From: CAVOKN01 sp963696505
GTDB taxonomy: Bacteria; Pseudomonadota; Gammaproteobacteria; Burkholderiales; Rhodocyclaceae
Length of the DNA stretch: 64,000 nt
Assembly (NCBI GenBank): GCA_963696505.1
Contig: CAVOKN010000001.1
Coordinates: 1-64,000 of the forward strand
Direction of reading: 5' to 3'
Shown here: positions 27,623-35,936 of the stretch, piece after piece
Position numbering within the stretch: position 1 is the stretch's first letter
Layout of the letters: the number at the start of each line of letters is the position of its first letter
Program-made: the position numbers and the translations under genes
Notes under the pieces: generated by a model
The model's database searches: none
What the model saw: only the letters and a program-made list of their open reading frames with translations
Told to the model about the DNA's origin: nothing

Positions 27623-30067
27623 TCAGCGCCGATGCGGGCGCCAGCGCCGCAGCAGCAATGAGTTCGACACCACCGACACCGAGGACATGGCCATCGCCGC
27701 GCCGGCGATCACCGGGTTGAGGAAGCCCAGCGCCGCCAGGGGAATCCCCAGGATGTTGTAGATGAAGGCGAAGAACAGGTTCTGGCGGATCTTGGAGAGC
27801 GTGGCCCGAGACAGGTCGATGGCGTCGGCCACGCTCATCAGGTCGTTCTGCATCAGGGTGATGTCGGCGGCCTCGGCGGCGACGTCGGAGCCGGCGCCGA
27901 TGGCGAAGCTGACGTCTGCCGCCGCCAGCGCCGGCGCGTCGTTGATGCCGTCGCCAGCCATGGCCACGCGGCGACCGCCCTCCTTCAGCGCCTGCACCGC
28001 GACGGCCTTGTCGGCGGGCAGGATCTCGGCGCGGAACTCGTCTATGCCGGCCTCGGCGGCGATGGCCGCGGCGGTGGTGGCGTTGTCGCCGGTGAGCATG
28101 ACCACACGGATGCCGCGGCGGCGCATCCATTCCACCGCCGGACGCGAGGTTGGGCGCAGGCGGTCCGCCACCGCGATCACCGCCAGAATCTTCGCGGCGT
28201 CCGCCAGCAGCACCAGCGACTTGCCCTGGCGCTGCAGTGCTTCGATCTGCGTCGCGGGCAGTTCCAGCCCCGCCTCCCGCAGGAAAGCCGGCGAACCGAT
28301 GCGGTAGGCCACACCCTCGACTTCCCCCGCGACACCCTTGCCAGGCATCGCCTCGAGCTTCGCCAGTAGGAAGGTGGCTACGGCTTCGCTGCGCGCCTGC
28401 CCGACGATCGCTTCCGCCAGCGGATGGGTCGAGCCCTGCTCCAGGCTGGCGGCGATGGCGAGCAGCCTCGTCCGGTCGCTGCCGTCCTGGACCAGAAAGT
28501 CAGTCACCGCAGGGCGCCCCTCGGTGAGCGTGCCGGTCTTGTCCAGCGCCAGCACTTCGACGCGTTCCGCCAGTTCCAGCGCCTCGGCGTTCTTCACCAG
28601 GATGCCGGCCGAGGCGCCGCGGCCGGTGCCGACCATGATCGCCGTGGGCGTCGCCAACCCGAGGGCGCAGGGACAGGCGATAACCAGCACCGCCACCGCA
28701 TTGACCAGCGCCGGGGTGAACTCCCCACCCCACCACCACCAGCCGACGAAGGTGACGGCAGCGATGCTCACCACCACCGGCACGAAGATCGCCGCGATGC
28801 GATCCGCCAGCCGCTGCACCGGCGCCTTGGAGCCCTGGGCCTGCTCCACCATGCGGATGATGCCCGCCAGCAAGGTATGGCTGCCGACCCCGGTGGCGCG
28901 GCAGCGCAGCAGGCCGTTGCCATTCACCGTCGCGGCGAAGACCTTGGCACCCGGCTGCTTGCCGCGCGGCATGCTCTCGCCGGTGAGCATCGCTTCGACG
29001 ATCGCCGACTCGCCCTCTATCACCTCGCCATCGACCGGCACCGCCTCACCCGGACGCACCACGAACACGTCGCCCGGATGCAGGGTATCGACCGGCACGG
29101 TGACGATCTGGCCGTCCCGCTCCACCTGCGCCGTCTGCGGCTGGAGCCGCACCAGCGCCTCGATCGCCGCCGAGGTCTTGGCCTTGGCCCGCGCCTCCAG
29201 CAGCTTGCCCATCAGGATCAGGGTGATGATGGTGGCGGAGGCCTCGAAGTAGACGTGCTGGTGGGGATCGCCCAGCAAGGTCACCACCAGGCTATAGAGG
29301 TAGGCCATGCTGGTGCCCAACGCCACCAGCACGTCCATGTTGCCGGCGCCGCCACGCAGCGCGTTCCAGGCGCCGACGTAGAAGCGGCGGCCGATCCAGA
29401 ACTGCACCGGCGTGGCCAGGGCGAGCTGCAGCCAGCGCGGCAGGACGTCGTGATTCGCGTGGGCGTCGAACACATCCCCGCCGAACATGAAGAACATCTG
29501 GCCCACGAGCGGCAGGGTGAGCGCGGCGGAAATCCAGAAACGACGCAACTCCGCATCGTAGGCGGCACGCTTGCGGGCACGTTCCTGGTCACGCGATGCG
29601 GCGCTGGTGTAGCGCGCTTCGAAGCCGGCACGCTTCACCGCCGCGATCAGCCCCTCGGCCTCGACAAGGCCAGGGGTGAAGCGCACCTGGGCCGTCTCGG
29701 CGGCGAAATTCACCGCGGCCTTGACGCCCGGCTGGCGGTTCAGCACCTTCTCGATGCGCGCGGCGCAGGCGGCGCAGGTCATTCCCGAGACCGCCAGCTC
29801 CAGTGTCTGCGGGGGCACGGTGAAGCCCGTCCTGGCGACGGTTTCCAGCAGTTGCTGCGCCGTGACGCTGGCGCGGTCGTAGGCGATGTGCGCCTTTTCG
29901 CTGGCGAAGTTCACCGAAGCGCTGACGCCGGGCAGCTTGTTCAACTGCTTCTCTATGCGCGCCGCGCAGGCGGCACAGGTCATACCCTCGATGGGCAGGT
30001 CGAGCACTTCCCGCGCCGGAGTGTCGTTCGACGCAAGCTCGGTGACCGCGGCAGCCGGGGTCGCCAT
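27623..30067 (-). CDS. copA: Cu(I)-translocating P1B-type ATPase CopA
   Basis: An 814-residue copper exporter. Two N-terminal HMA domains each carry GMTCAACAARIEK. Eight membrane segments follow, with the ion site CPC in VLVIACPCALGLATPT. Phosphorylation motif DKTGTLTEG, actuator TGES, HP motif STHPLAEAIVG, and GDGINDAPALAAADV at the end of the P-domain. Start ATG 30067 overlaps the uspA stop as TGATG, implying translational coupling. The nearby cbb3 oxidase genes make a link to oxidase copper supply possible, but a separate ccoI exists at 50.6-53.1 kb, so this one is probably for copper resistance. Confidence 0.95.
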   Translation of the reverse strand: MATPAAAVTELASNDTPAREVLDLPIEGMTCAACAARIEKQLNKLPGVSASVNFASEKAHIAYDRASVTAQQLLETVARTGFTVPPQTLELAVSGMTCAACAARIEKVLNRQPGVKAAVNFAAETAQVRFTPGLVEAEGLIAAVKRAGFEARYTSAASRDQERARKRAAYDAELRRFWISAALTLPLVGQMFFMFGGDVFDAHANHDVLPRWLQLALATPVQFWIGRRFYVGAWNALRGGAGNMDVLVALGTSMAYLYSLVVTLLGDPHQHVYFEASATIITLILMGKLLEARAKAKTSAAIEALVRLQPQTAQVERDGQIVTVPVDTLHPGDVFVVRPGEAVPVDGEVIEGESAIVEAMLTGESMPRGKQPGAKVFAATVNGNGLLRCRATGVGSHTLLAGIIRMVEQAQGSKAPVQRLADRIAAIFVPVVVSIAAVTFVGWWWWGGEFTPALVNAVAVLVIACPCALGLATPTAIMVGTGRGASAGILVKNAEALELAERVEVLALDKTGTLTEGRPAVTDFLVQDGSDRTRLLAIAASLEQGSTHPLAEAIVGQARSEAVATFLLAKLEAMPGKGVAGEVEGVAYRIGSPAFLREAGLELPATQIEALQRQGKSLVLLADAAKILAVIAVADRLRPTSRPAVEWMRRRGIRVVMLTGDNATTAAAIAAEAGIDEFRAEILPADKAVAVQALKEGGRRVAMAGDGINDAPALAAADVSFAIGAGSDVAAEAADITLMQNDLMSVADAIDLSRATLSKIRQNLFFAFIYNILGIPLAALGFLNPVIAGAAMAMSSVSVVSNSLLLRRWRPHRR

Positions 30068-30492
30068 CACTTCACCAGCATCACGGGAAGGGAAGCCAGG
30101 TGTATGACCTTGGTCGCCACAGAGCCCATCAGCGCGCTGCCCAGAGCGCCGCGGCCGTGGGTGCCCATGCAGATCAGTTCGCAGCCGAGCTCGCCCGCGC
30201 GCTTGGCGATGGTCTCGGCCACGGCGCCGACATGGATGTGCGGCGTGTAGCCGATGCCATTCGCATCGAGCAGCTCGCGCGCGGCACGCAGTGCCTGCTC
30301 CCCCTCCTCGCGGTAATAGGCGTCGAGGGCGGCGCGGCTCAGGTGCTGGGTGGCAAACTCGATGGGAATCGGCGGATGCACGAACAGCAGGTGGATGTGG
30401 GGCGGCGCGCAAAACCACTTCAGGTGCTCGACGAGTTTCGCGGCGGCCCGCAGCGAGACCGCGGAGCCGTCCTGGGCGAGAAGGATGTTCAT
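30067..30492 (-). CDS. Universal stress protein (UspA family)
   Basis: A 141-residue UspA domain: MNILLAQDGSAVSLRAAAKL and the nucleotide-binding signature MGTHGRGALGSALMGSVATK. Its stop overlaps the copA start, and it follows the TauE-like gene by 18 bp. Such ATP-binding Usp proteins often sit in low-oxygen regulons; the exact role is unknown. Confidence 0.9.
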   Translation of the reverse strand: MNILLAQDGSAVSLRAAAKLVEHLKWFCAPPHIHLLFVHPPIPIEFATQHLSRAALDAYYREEGEQALRAARELLDANGIGYTPHIHVGAVAETIAKRAGELGCELICMGTHGRGALGSALMGSVATKVIHLASLPVMLVK

Positions 30493-30510
30493 GGCATTTC
30501 CTTTGTCGGT

Positions 30511-31206
30511 TCAGCCCAGCTCGGGCCAGATCCTGCCGGCCAGGCCGGCGGCGTTCATCAGCCCCACCACGCCGAAGCCCAGCACCACCAGGCCTGACAC
30601 GAGGCGCACGGCGCGCTGCCCCACGAACCCGCGCAGCCGCGCGAGCAGCGCCCCGGCGAGCAGCAGGTTGGGCAGAGTGCCGAGGCCGAAGGCGAGCATC
30701 AGCGCCGCACCGCGCGCCGCGCTGCCTGCGACCAGCGCGGTGGCCAGCACGCTGTAGACCATGCCGCAGGGCAAAAATCCCCACAGCGCCCCCAAAGTCA
30801 GTGCCTGGGGGACGGTGCGCGCCGGCAGGAAACGCCCGGTGATCGGCTGGACACGCCGCCACAGCACTTGGCCGAGACGCTCGGTGAAAGCCAGGGCCCA
30901 GGTCGATCCCGTGAGATAGAGGCCCAGCGCCACCAGCATCAGGTTGGCCAGGACGTACAGCACGAACTGCACCGGCAAGCCGCTGTCCAGTGCGAGAGCG
31001 ACGCCACCCACCGCACCCACCAGCCCTCCCGCCGCAGCATAGGTCGCGATGCGCCCGAGGTTGTACGCCAGGTGCAGCGGCCAGCGCGTCGGGCTGCCCG
31101 GCACCTGGAGCGTGAGCGCGCTGACAATGCCGCCGCACATGCCGATGCAGTGGGTGCCGCCAAGCAGGCCGACGAGGAAGACGGCGAGGTAGCCGGTTTC
31201 AGGCAT
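30511..31206 (-). CDS. TauE/SafE-like (DsbD_2) membrane protein of cbb3/copper clusters
   Basis: A 231-residue polytopic protein with about six membrane segments. The N-terminal GLLGGTHCIGMCGGIVSAL and the internal GALWGFLPCGMVYSVLATAL are the hallmark cysteine-containing motifs of the DsbD_2/'sulfite exporter TauE' branch often found beside ccoI/ccoS. In this family a role in copper or thiol transfer for cbb3 assembly has been suggested. Here it heads a unit with uspA, copA and copZ on one strand. Confidence 0.85.
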   Translation of the reverse strand: MPETGYLAVFLVGLLGGTHCIGMCGGIVSALTLQVPGSPTRWPLHLAYNLGRIATYAAAGGLVGAVGGVALALDSGLPVQFVLYVLANLMLVALGLYLTGSTWALAFTERLGQVLWRRVQPITGRFLPARTVPQALTLGALWGFLPCGMVYSVLATALVAGSAARGAALMLAFGLGTLPNLLLAGALLARLRGFVGQRAVRLVSGLVVLGFGVVGLMNAAGLAGRIWPELG

Positions 31207-31293
31207 TGCGGGTTGTACGGCCGGCGCGGGCCGGCACCAGAAGGGCAGGACGCCCGATTTTACGCCACGGCGCTGGCCGTCGGCACTGCGACT

Positions 31294-32688
31294 TCAAATG
31301 ACTTTGGAATAGCGGGCGCGCTCGCGGTCGTAGCGCAGGTAGCGGTCGAAGACCATGGCGATCGCCCGCACCAGCATTCGCCCGCGGGGCAGCACGGTGA
31401 TCCAGTTGTCGTCCAGCGCGATCAGGCCGGCCTTCTCCATCTCCCGCAGGTCGGCGATCTCGGGCGCGAAGTAGGACTTGAAGTCGATCAGGTGCGCGAT
31501 CTCCAGCGACTCGATGGAGATCTCGAAATGGCACATCAGCGCCTGGATGATGCAGCGCCGCAGCAGATCGTCGGCGGTGAGTTCCAGGCCGCGCATCACC
31601 GGCAGGCGACCGGCATCGAGCGCATCGTAGTACTCGTCCAGGGTGCGGTAATTCTGCGAGTAGGTCGGCCCCACCTTGCTGATGGCGGAAACGCCGAAGG
31701 CCAGCAGGTCGCACTCGGCATAGGTCGAGTAGCCCTGGAAGTTGCGGTGCAGCCGGCCCTGGCGCTGGGCAATGGTCAGTTCGTCGTCGGGCTTGGCGAA
31801 GTGGTCCATGCCGATATAGACGTAGCCGGCATCGGTAAGCCGCCGGATCGCCAGCGACAGGATCTGGAGCTTGGCATCCGCCGACGGCAGTTCCGGCTCG
31901 GCGATGCGCCGCTGCGGCTTGAACACATGGGGCAGATGCGCATAGTTGTAAAGCGAAATGCGGTCGGGAGAGAGATGGATAATCTCCTCCAGGGTGCGAT
32001 TGACGCTGATCACGTGCTGCTTGGGCAGGCCGTAGATCAAATCAATTGACACCGACTTGAAGCCGTTGGCCCGCGCCGCCGCGACTACATTGCGGGTTTC
32101 TTCGATGCTCTGGATGCGGTTGACCGCCTGCTGCACGTCGGGGTCGAAGTCCTGCACGCCGATGCTCATGCGGTTGAAGCCCAGTTCGCCCAGCAATGCG
32201 ACGGTGGGGTAATCGACCTTGCGCGGATCGACCTCGATCGAATATTCGCCGTTGGGGACGAGATGAAAGTGGCTGCGGATGGAATCCATCAGCCGGCGCA
32301 TCTCGTCGTCGGACAGGAAGGTTGGCGTGCCGCCGCCGAAGTGCAACTGCACCAGTTCGCGGCTGCCCTCCAGCGCACCGGCCTGCATCGCCAGTTCTTT
32401 CGCCAGATATTTCAGGTACTTGGCCGAGCGCCCGTGATCTTTCGTGATGATCTTGTTGCAGGCGCAGTAGTAGCAGATGGTGTTGCAGAAGGGGATGTGC
32501 ACATATAATGAAAGAGGACGGCTGATACCGCCCACCGTGCGCTTGCCCAGCCACAGCCGGTATGCCTCGCCATCGAAGGCCTCGATGAACCGATCTGCCG
32601 TGGGATAGGATGTGTAGCGCGGCCCGTTCACGTCGAAGCGACGAATGAGCTGCGGATCGAAAACGAGGTCGCTATAGGTGGAAGTCAT
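31294..32688 (-). CDS. hemN: Oxygen-independent coproporphyrinogen III oxidase
   Basis: Radical-SAM enzyme for anaerobic heme synthesis. ATG 32688 (MTSTYSDLVFDPQLIRRFDV) is preferred over a longer frame. The Fe-S motif is YVHIPFCNTICYYCACNKI, CxxxCxxC plus the extra Cys typical of true HemN. FGGGTPTFLSDDEMRRLM, SIEVDPRKVDYPTVALLGEL and DLIYGLPKQ follow, and a HemN C-terminal domain is present. Length is 464 residues. An FNR box (32746-32759) lies 58 bp upstream of the start. Confidence 0.96.
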   Translation of the reverse strand: MTSTYSDLVFDPQLIRRFDVNGPRYTSYPTADRFIEAFDGEAYRLWLGKRTVGGISRPLSLYVHIPFCNTICYYCACNKIITKDHGRSAKYLKYLAKELAMQAGALEGSRELVQLHFGGGTPTFLSDDEMRRLMDSIRSHFHLVPNGEYSIEVDPRKVDYPTVALLGELGFNRMSIGVQDFDPDVQQAVNRIQSIEETRNVVAAARANGFKSVSIDLIYGLPKQHVISVNRTLEEIIHLSPDRISLYNYAHLPHVFKPQRRIAEPELPSADAKLQILSLAIRRLTDAGYVYIGMDHFAKPDDELTIAQRQGRLHRNFQGYSTYAECDLLAFGVSAISKVGPTYSQNYRTLDEYYDALDAGRLPVMRGLELTADDLLRRCIIQALMCHFEISIESLEIAHLIDFKSYFAPEIADLREMEKAGLIALDDNWITVLPRGRMLVRAIAMVFDRYLRYDRERARYSKVI

Positions 32689-32745
32689 CGATACTGTGGC
32701 GCGGCTATAGGCGACGAAAGATGTCAGAGAGACCTGACCCTCGCG

Positions 32746-32759
32746 TTGACTTGGATCAA
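32746..32759. promoter_or_regulatory. FNR box between hemN and fnr
   Basis: TTGAC-TTGG-ATCAA, one mismatch from the TTGAT-N4-ATCAA consensus. The centre is about 41 bp from a possible hemN start site around 32711, with an ACATCT -10 near 32719-32724. It may also autoregulate fnr. Confidence 0.75.
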
Positions 32760-32795
32760 ACGCTGGGGGACGACTTAACCACCCCCTCTTCCCCA

Positions 32796-33533
32796 ATGCA
32801 TAAAGCCGCTTTGGCCCTGAACGTCGGCCAGCTCAAGGCCGCCTGTTCGCAGTGCAACCTGCGGGAGCTGTGCCTGCCTTACGGGCTGTCGGAACCCGAG
32901 ATTTCCCGCCTCGACGATCTGGTCGGCGCGCGTCGGCGTATCAAGCGCCAAAACCATCTCTACCGCGCTGGCGACACCTTCGAGGCAATCTATGCGATCC
33001 GCAGCGGCTTCTTCAAGACCGACGTCCTGATCGAGGATGGCCGCGACCAGGTCACCGGCTTCCAGATGGCCGGCGAGATCCTCGGCATGGATGGCATCAG
33101 CTCCGAATCCCACACCTGTAACGCGGTTGCGCTGGAGGACTCGGAGGTCTGCGTCATTCCCTTCGCCCAACTCGAGGGCCTGAGCCGCGAGATCCAGGCG
33201 CTTCAGCACCACTTCCACAAGGTGATGAGCCGGGAGATCGTGCGCGACCAGGGGGTCATGATGCTGCTGGGAACGATGCGCGCCGAGGAACGCCTGGCTG
33301 CCTTCCTGCTCAACATGTCCCAGCGCTTCGTGGCGCGGGGCTACTCCCCGGCCGAGTTCCACCTGCGCATGACGCGCGAGGAGATCGGCTCCTACCTCGG
33401 ACTGAAGCTGGAAACCGTGAGCCGCGCCTTCTCCAAGTTCCAGGAGGGCGGACTGATAGCGGTGCAGCAGCGCCACATCCGCATCCTCGACATCCCGGGC
33501 CTCAAGACCGTCCTGGAACACCGCGGCTTCTAG
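32796..33533 (+). CDS. fnr: FNR-type oxygen-sensing regulator
   Basis: A Crp/Fnr protein that senses O2 through a [4Fe-4S] cluster. With ATG 32796 the N-terminus carries Cys17, Cys20 and Cys26 (AACSQCNLRELC) and the fourth Cys at 108 (SESHTCNAVAL), matching the FNR pattern. The recognition helix REEIGSYLGLKLETVSRAFS contains the E-x-x-S-R contacts for TTGAT-N4-ATCAA. An in-frame ATG at 32721 would add 25 residues. It is divergent from hemN with an FNR box between. Confidence 0.95.
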   Translation: MHKAALALNVGQLKAACSQCNLRELCLPYGLSEPEISRLDDLVGARRRIKRQNHLYRAGDTFEAIYAIRSGFFKTDVLIEDGRDQVTGFQMAGEILGMDGISSESHTCNAVALEDSEVCVIPFAQLEGLSREIQALQHHFHKVMSREIVRDQGVMMLLGTMRAEERLAAFLLNMSQRFVARGYSPAEFHLRMTREEIGSYLGLKLETVSRAFSKFQEGGLIAVQQRHIRILDIPGLKTVLEHRGF

Positions 33534-33540
33534 CCCTATG

Positions 33541-33930
33541 TCATAGACTGGCCAGTGCGCCGCGCGCGTCGCGGGTCAGCGCGACCGAGACGATGTAGCC
33601 GAAGCTCAGCAACGCGGCGATCCAGGATGCGATGCGCTGCTCGCGGGTGCGGCCGCGGCGCAGCGCCATCGTCCCCAAGCCGATGTAGGCCAGCAGACCT
33701 GCGATCTTGGCCGCGACCCAGGCCACCACCCAGGGATACTGCCCGGTTACCACCACCAAGCCAACGGCACTGCCCAGCAGCAGCGTATCGACGACGTGGG
33801 GCGACACCCGGACCCAGCGCGCCCGCAGCAGGGAAGAGCCGCGCAGCATGAGGATGCCGCGCAGGAAGAAGCCGAAACCGCTCACCACGACGCAGCTTAC
33901 GTGCAGGTGCTTGAGGAGGAAGTAGCTCAT
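33541..33930 (-). CDS. SirB2-like membrane protein
   Basis: A 129-residue protein with four predicted membrane helices: FLLKHLHVSCVVVSGFGFFL, VDTLLLGSAVGLVVVTGQYP, WVVAWVAAKIAGLLAYIGLG, IASWIAALLSFGYIVSVALT. It resembles the SirB/SirB2 family of unknown function, often found with NnrS and denitrification genes. It lies 6 bp after nnrS. Confidence 0.8.
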   Translation of the reverse strand: MSYFLLKHLHVSCVVVSGFGFFLRGILMLRGSSLLRARWVRVSPHVVDTLLLGSAVGLVVVTGQYPWVVAWVAAKIAGLLAYIGLGTMALRRGRTREQRIASWIAALLSFGYIVSVALTRDARGALASL

Positions 33931-33936
33931 GCCGCC

Positions 33937-35160
33937 CTACCCGGGCCGGCCGTCGGCGCGCGGGCGCCAGTAGGCAGGGGCGTAGCGCAGGAACCAGCCA
34001 GCGAATGCCGCAAGCATCGCCAGCGCCCCCGCCAGCAGGACACCGCCCGTTGCGGACGCAGGCACCAGGTCCGCCGCCGTGCGCAGCACAGCCGCCGCCT
34101 GAATTGCCGCGAACGCAGCCAGGCTCAGGTGGCCTGCGGCGAGATCCTGGCCGGCATGGCCGAGAGTGACGCGGGTCGCCATCGCCAGCAGCATCGAACT
34201 GAAGAATCCGATGGTCACGGCATGGAGCGGCGCCAGGGCGAGTACCTCGTGGCCGAAAAGCCGTGCCAGGCCTTGCAGGCCGGAAAGGGCGAGCCCGATC
34301 CCCAGCCACAGGAAGGCGAGGTGCAGCACCCCCAGCAAGGGCACGCTCAGGCTCGCCCGCAATCGCCAGCGAAAAGTCAGTCGCCAGACAGCGGCGGCGC
34401 CGAGCCAATCCGGGATCCAGGTCCATTCCCCCGCCCCAAGCAGCGCCAGCAGCCCGTGGCCGATCGTCCCTGCCAATAGCACGTGGAGCAGCCACTGGGG
34501 ACGATAGACCTCATAGCGTGGCAATACCACGCTGGAGAAAAAGGGGATCATGCGATGGCTGACGATCGCGAAGATCGGCGCCAGAAAGCCCCACAGTCCG
34601 GCTTCGAGCGCGATGCGCAGCAACCGCGGATCGGCGCCGACCACACCTGCAAGGAAGAACGCCAGCCCCAGCGCGCCGAGCCCGACGGCAGCAGCGATCA
34701 GGCCGGGAGTGCGCCGGTCTGCATGGGGATGCTCGGCGATCCGCACCAGATCCCGCCACGCCACCATCCAGCCCGACAGCACCAGGGCGAGGGCGGCGGG
34801 CAGCAGCGCGTGCCAACGCAGGCCCGCCCAGAACAGCAGCCAGCCCGCTGCGCACAGACCGGCGGCAGTGAGGTAGATCCGTGCCGGCACCAGCGCCGCG
34901 CCCTGCCAGCGCGGCATCGCGGTCATCAGGAAGCCGAAAATGAAGAATGGATAGACGCCGTAGATCAGCCACAGCCCGTGTAACCATCCGCCATGGACGG
35001 GCCAGGCCGCCGTGCCGCCCGAACCCAGCCTCAGCGCCAGTTCGTGGGACCACCAGGCAAGGGCGACCAGCAACTGGATCGCTCCGGCCAGGAACATCAC
35101 CCGGTGCGGAGCGTGGAAGATGACTGGCGCCCGTGCTCCCGCCGCGGCCCGGCGCACCAT
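33937..35160 (-). CDS. nnrS: NnrS-family heme-copper membrane protein
   Basis: A 407-residue protein with about twelve hydrophobic helices. FHAPHRVMFLAGAIQLLVAL near the N-terminus, WLHGLWLIYGVYPFFIFGFL, IVSHRMIPFFSSVVLP and LHAVTIGFFSSMLLAMATRV are characteristic NnrS motifs, with conserved His residues for heme/copper. NnrS relieves nitrosative stress and accompanies NO-responsive regulators. It is divergent from a Dnr-like gene, which may control it. Confidence 0.92.
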   Translation of the reverse strand: MVRRAAAGARAPVIFHAPHRVMFLAGAIQLLVALAWWSHELALRLGSGGTAAWPVHGGWLHGLWLIYGVYPFFIFGFLMTAMPRWQGAALVPARIYLTAAGLCAAGWLLFWAGLRWHALLPAALALVLSGWMVAWRDLVRIAEHPHADRRTPGLIAAAVGLGALGLAFFLAGVVGADPRLLRIALEAGLWGFLAPIFAIVSHRMIPFFSSVVLPRYEVYRPQWLLHVLLAGTIGHGLLALLGAGEWTWIPDWLGAAAVWRLTFRWRLRASLSVPLLGVLHLAFLWLGIGLALSGLQGLARLFGHEVLALAPLHAVTIGFFSSMLLAMATRVTLGHAGQDLAAGHLSLAAFAAIQAAAVLRTAADLVPASATGGVLLAGALAMLAAFAGWFLRYAPAYWRPRADGRPG

Positions 35161-35240
35161 TGACCTTCAGCACTTGAAGCATGCTATGTTCCTTCTCCCC
35201 GATCAGTGCCCGAAGCAGGCCCCTCGCTGCCAAGCCGCCG

Positions 35241-35933
35241 ATGCAGCACGAGAAAATCGACATCCCAGCCGTTCTGAGACGACTGCCGCTGTTCCACGAA
35301 GTCAGCGCAGAGCAGCTCGAACATCTCGCCACCGCCACCCGCGAAAAGCGGCTGCAGAAGGGCGAAATGCTGTTCCAGAGGGGCGACCCGGCCAAGGGCT
35401 TCTACGTGGTCGTGTTCGGCCAGGTCAAGCTCGCGTTCTCCTCCGCCCAGGGCAACGAGAAGGTGGTAGATATCCTGGGGCCGCAGCAGACCTTCGGCGA
35501 AGCGGTGATGTTCATGGATCGCCCGTTCCCGGTGTTCGCCCAGGCCCTGGCCGATTCCATGGTGCTGCATGTGAGCCGCAACGCGGTGTTCGAACTGCTG
35601 GAGCGGGATGCCTCCTTCGCGCGCCACATGCTCGCCGGCCTGTCGATGCGGCTGCATGCCCTGGTGCAGGACGTCGAGTCGCTGTCGCTGCGTTCCAGCG
35701 CACAGCGGCTGATTGGCTACCTGCTGCAGCAGTGCGGCGACGTGGAGCACGCCGTGGGCAGCATCGAATGCAACCTGCCGACCAGCAAGCAGGTGATTGC
35801 CTCCCGGCTCAACCTGACGCCGGAAACCTTCTCGCGCATCCTCCACGACCTGGCCGGTGCGGGACTGATCACCGTGCACGGCAGGCATATCGAGATCCAC
35901 GACCTGAATCGCTTGCGGCAGTACGAGCCCTGA
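35241..35933 (+). CDS. dnr: Dnr-like Crp/Fnr regulator (NO/anaerobic control)
   Basis: A 230-residue Crp/Fnr protein without the FNR cysteine cluster. KIDIPAVLRRLPLFHEVSAE, FQRGDPAKGFYVVVFGQVKL and LPTSKQVIASRLNLTPETFS (helix-turn-helix with E-T-F-S-R) resemble the Dnr/NnrR group. ATG 35241 gives MQHEKIDIP; a longer frame from 35181 is unlikely. Placement between nnrS and the hemerythrin/DUF2249 genes supports NO or low-oxygen sensing, but heme binding cannot be read from sequence. Confidence 0.85.
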   Translation: MQHEKIDIPAVLRRLPLFHEVSAEQLEHLATATREKRLQKGEMLFQRGDPAKGFYVVVFGQVKLAFSSAQGNEKVVDILGPQQTFGEAVMFMDRPFPVFAQALADSMVLHVSRNAVFELLERDASFARHMLAGLSMRLHALVQDVESLSLRSSAQRLIGYLLQQCGDVEHAVGSIECNLPTSKQVIASRLNLTPETFSRILHDLAGAGLITVHGRHIEIHDLNRLRQYEP

Positions 35934-35936
35934 AAA

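Noticed and set aside
28424..30250. 608-codon plus-strand frame opposite copA
   Set aside because: His/Gln/Arg-rich antisense frame with no domain.
35161..35240. FNR/Dnr box between nnrS and the dnr-like gene
   Set aside because: Only half-sites such as ttgac and cttgaa are seen; no TTGAT-N4-ATCAA arrangement.
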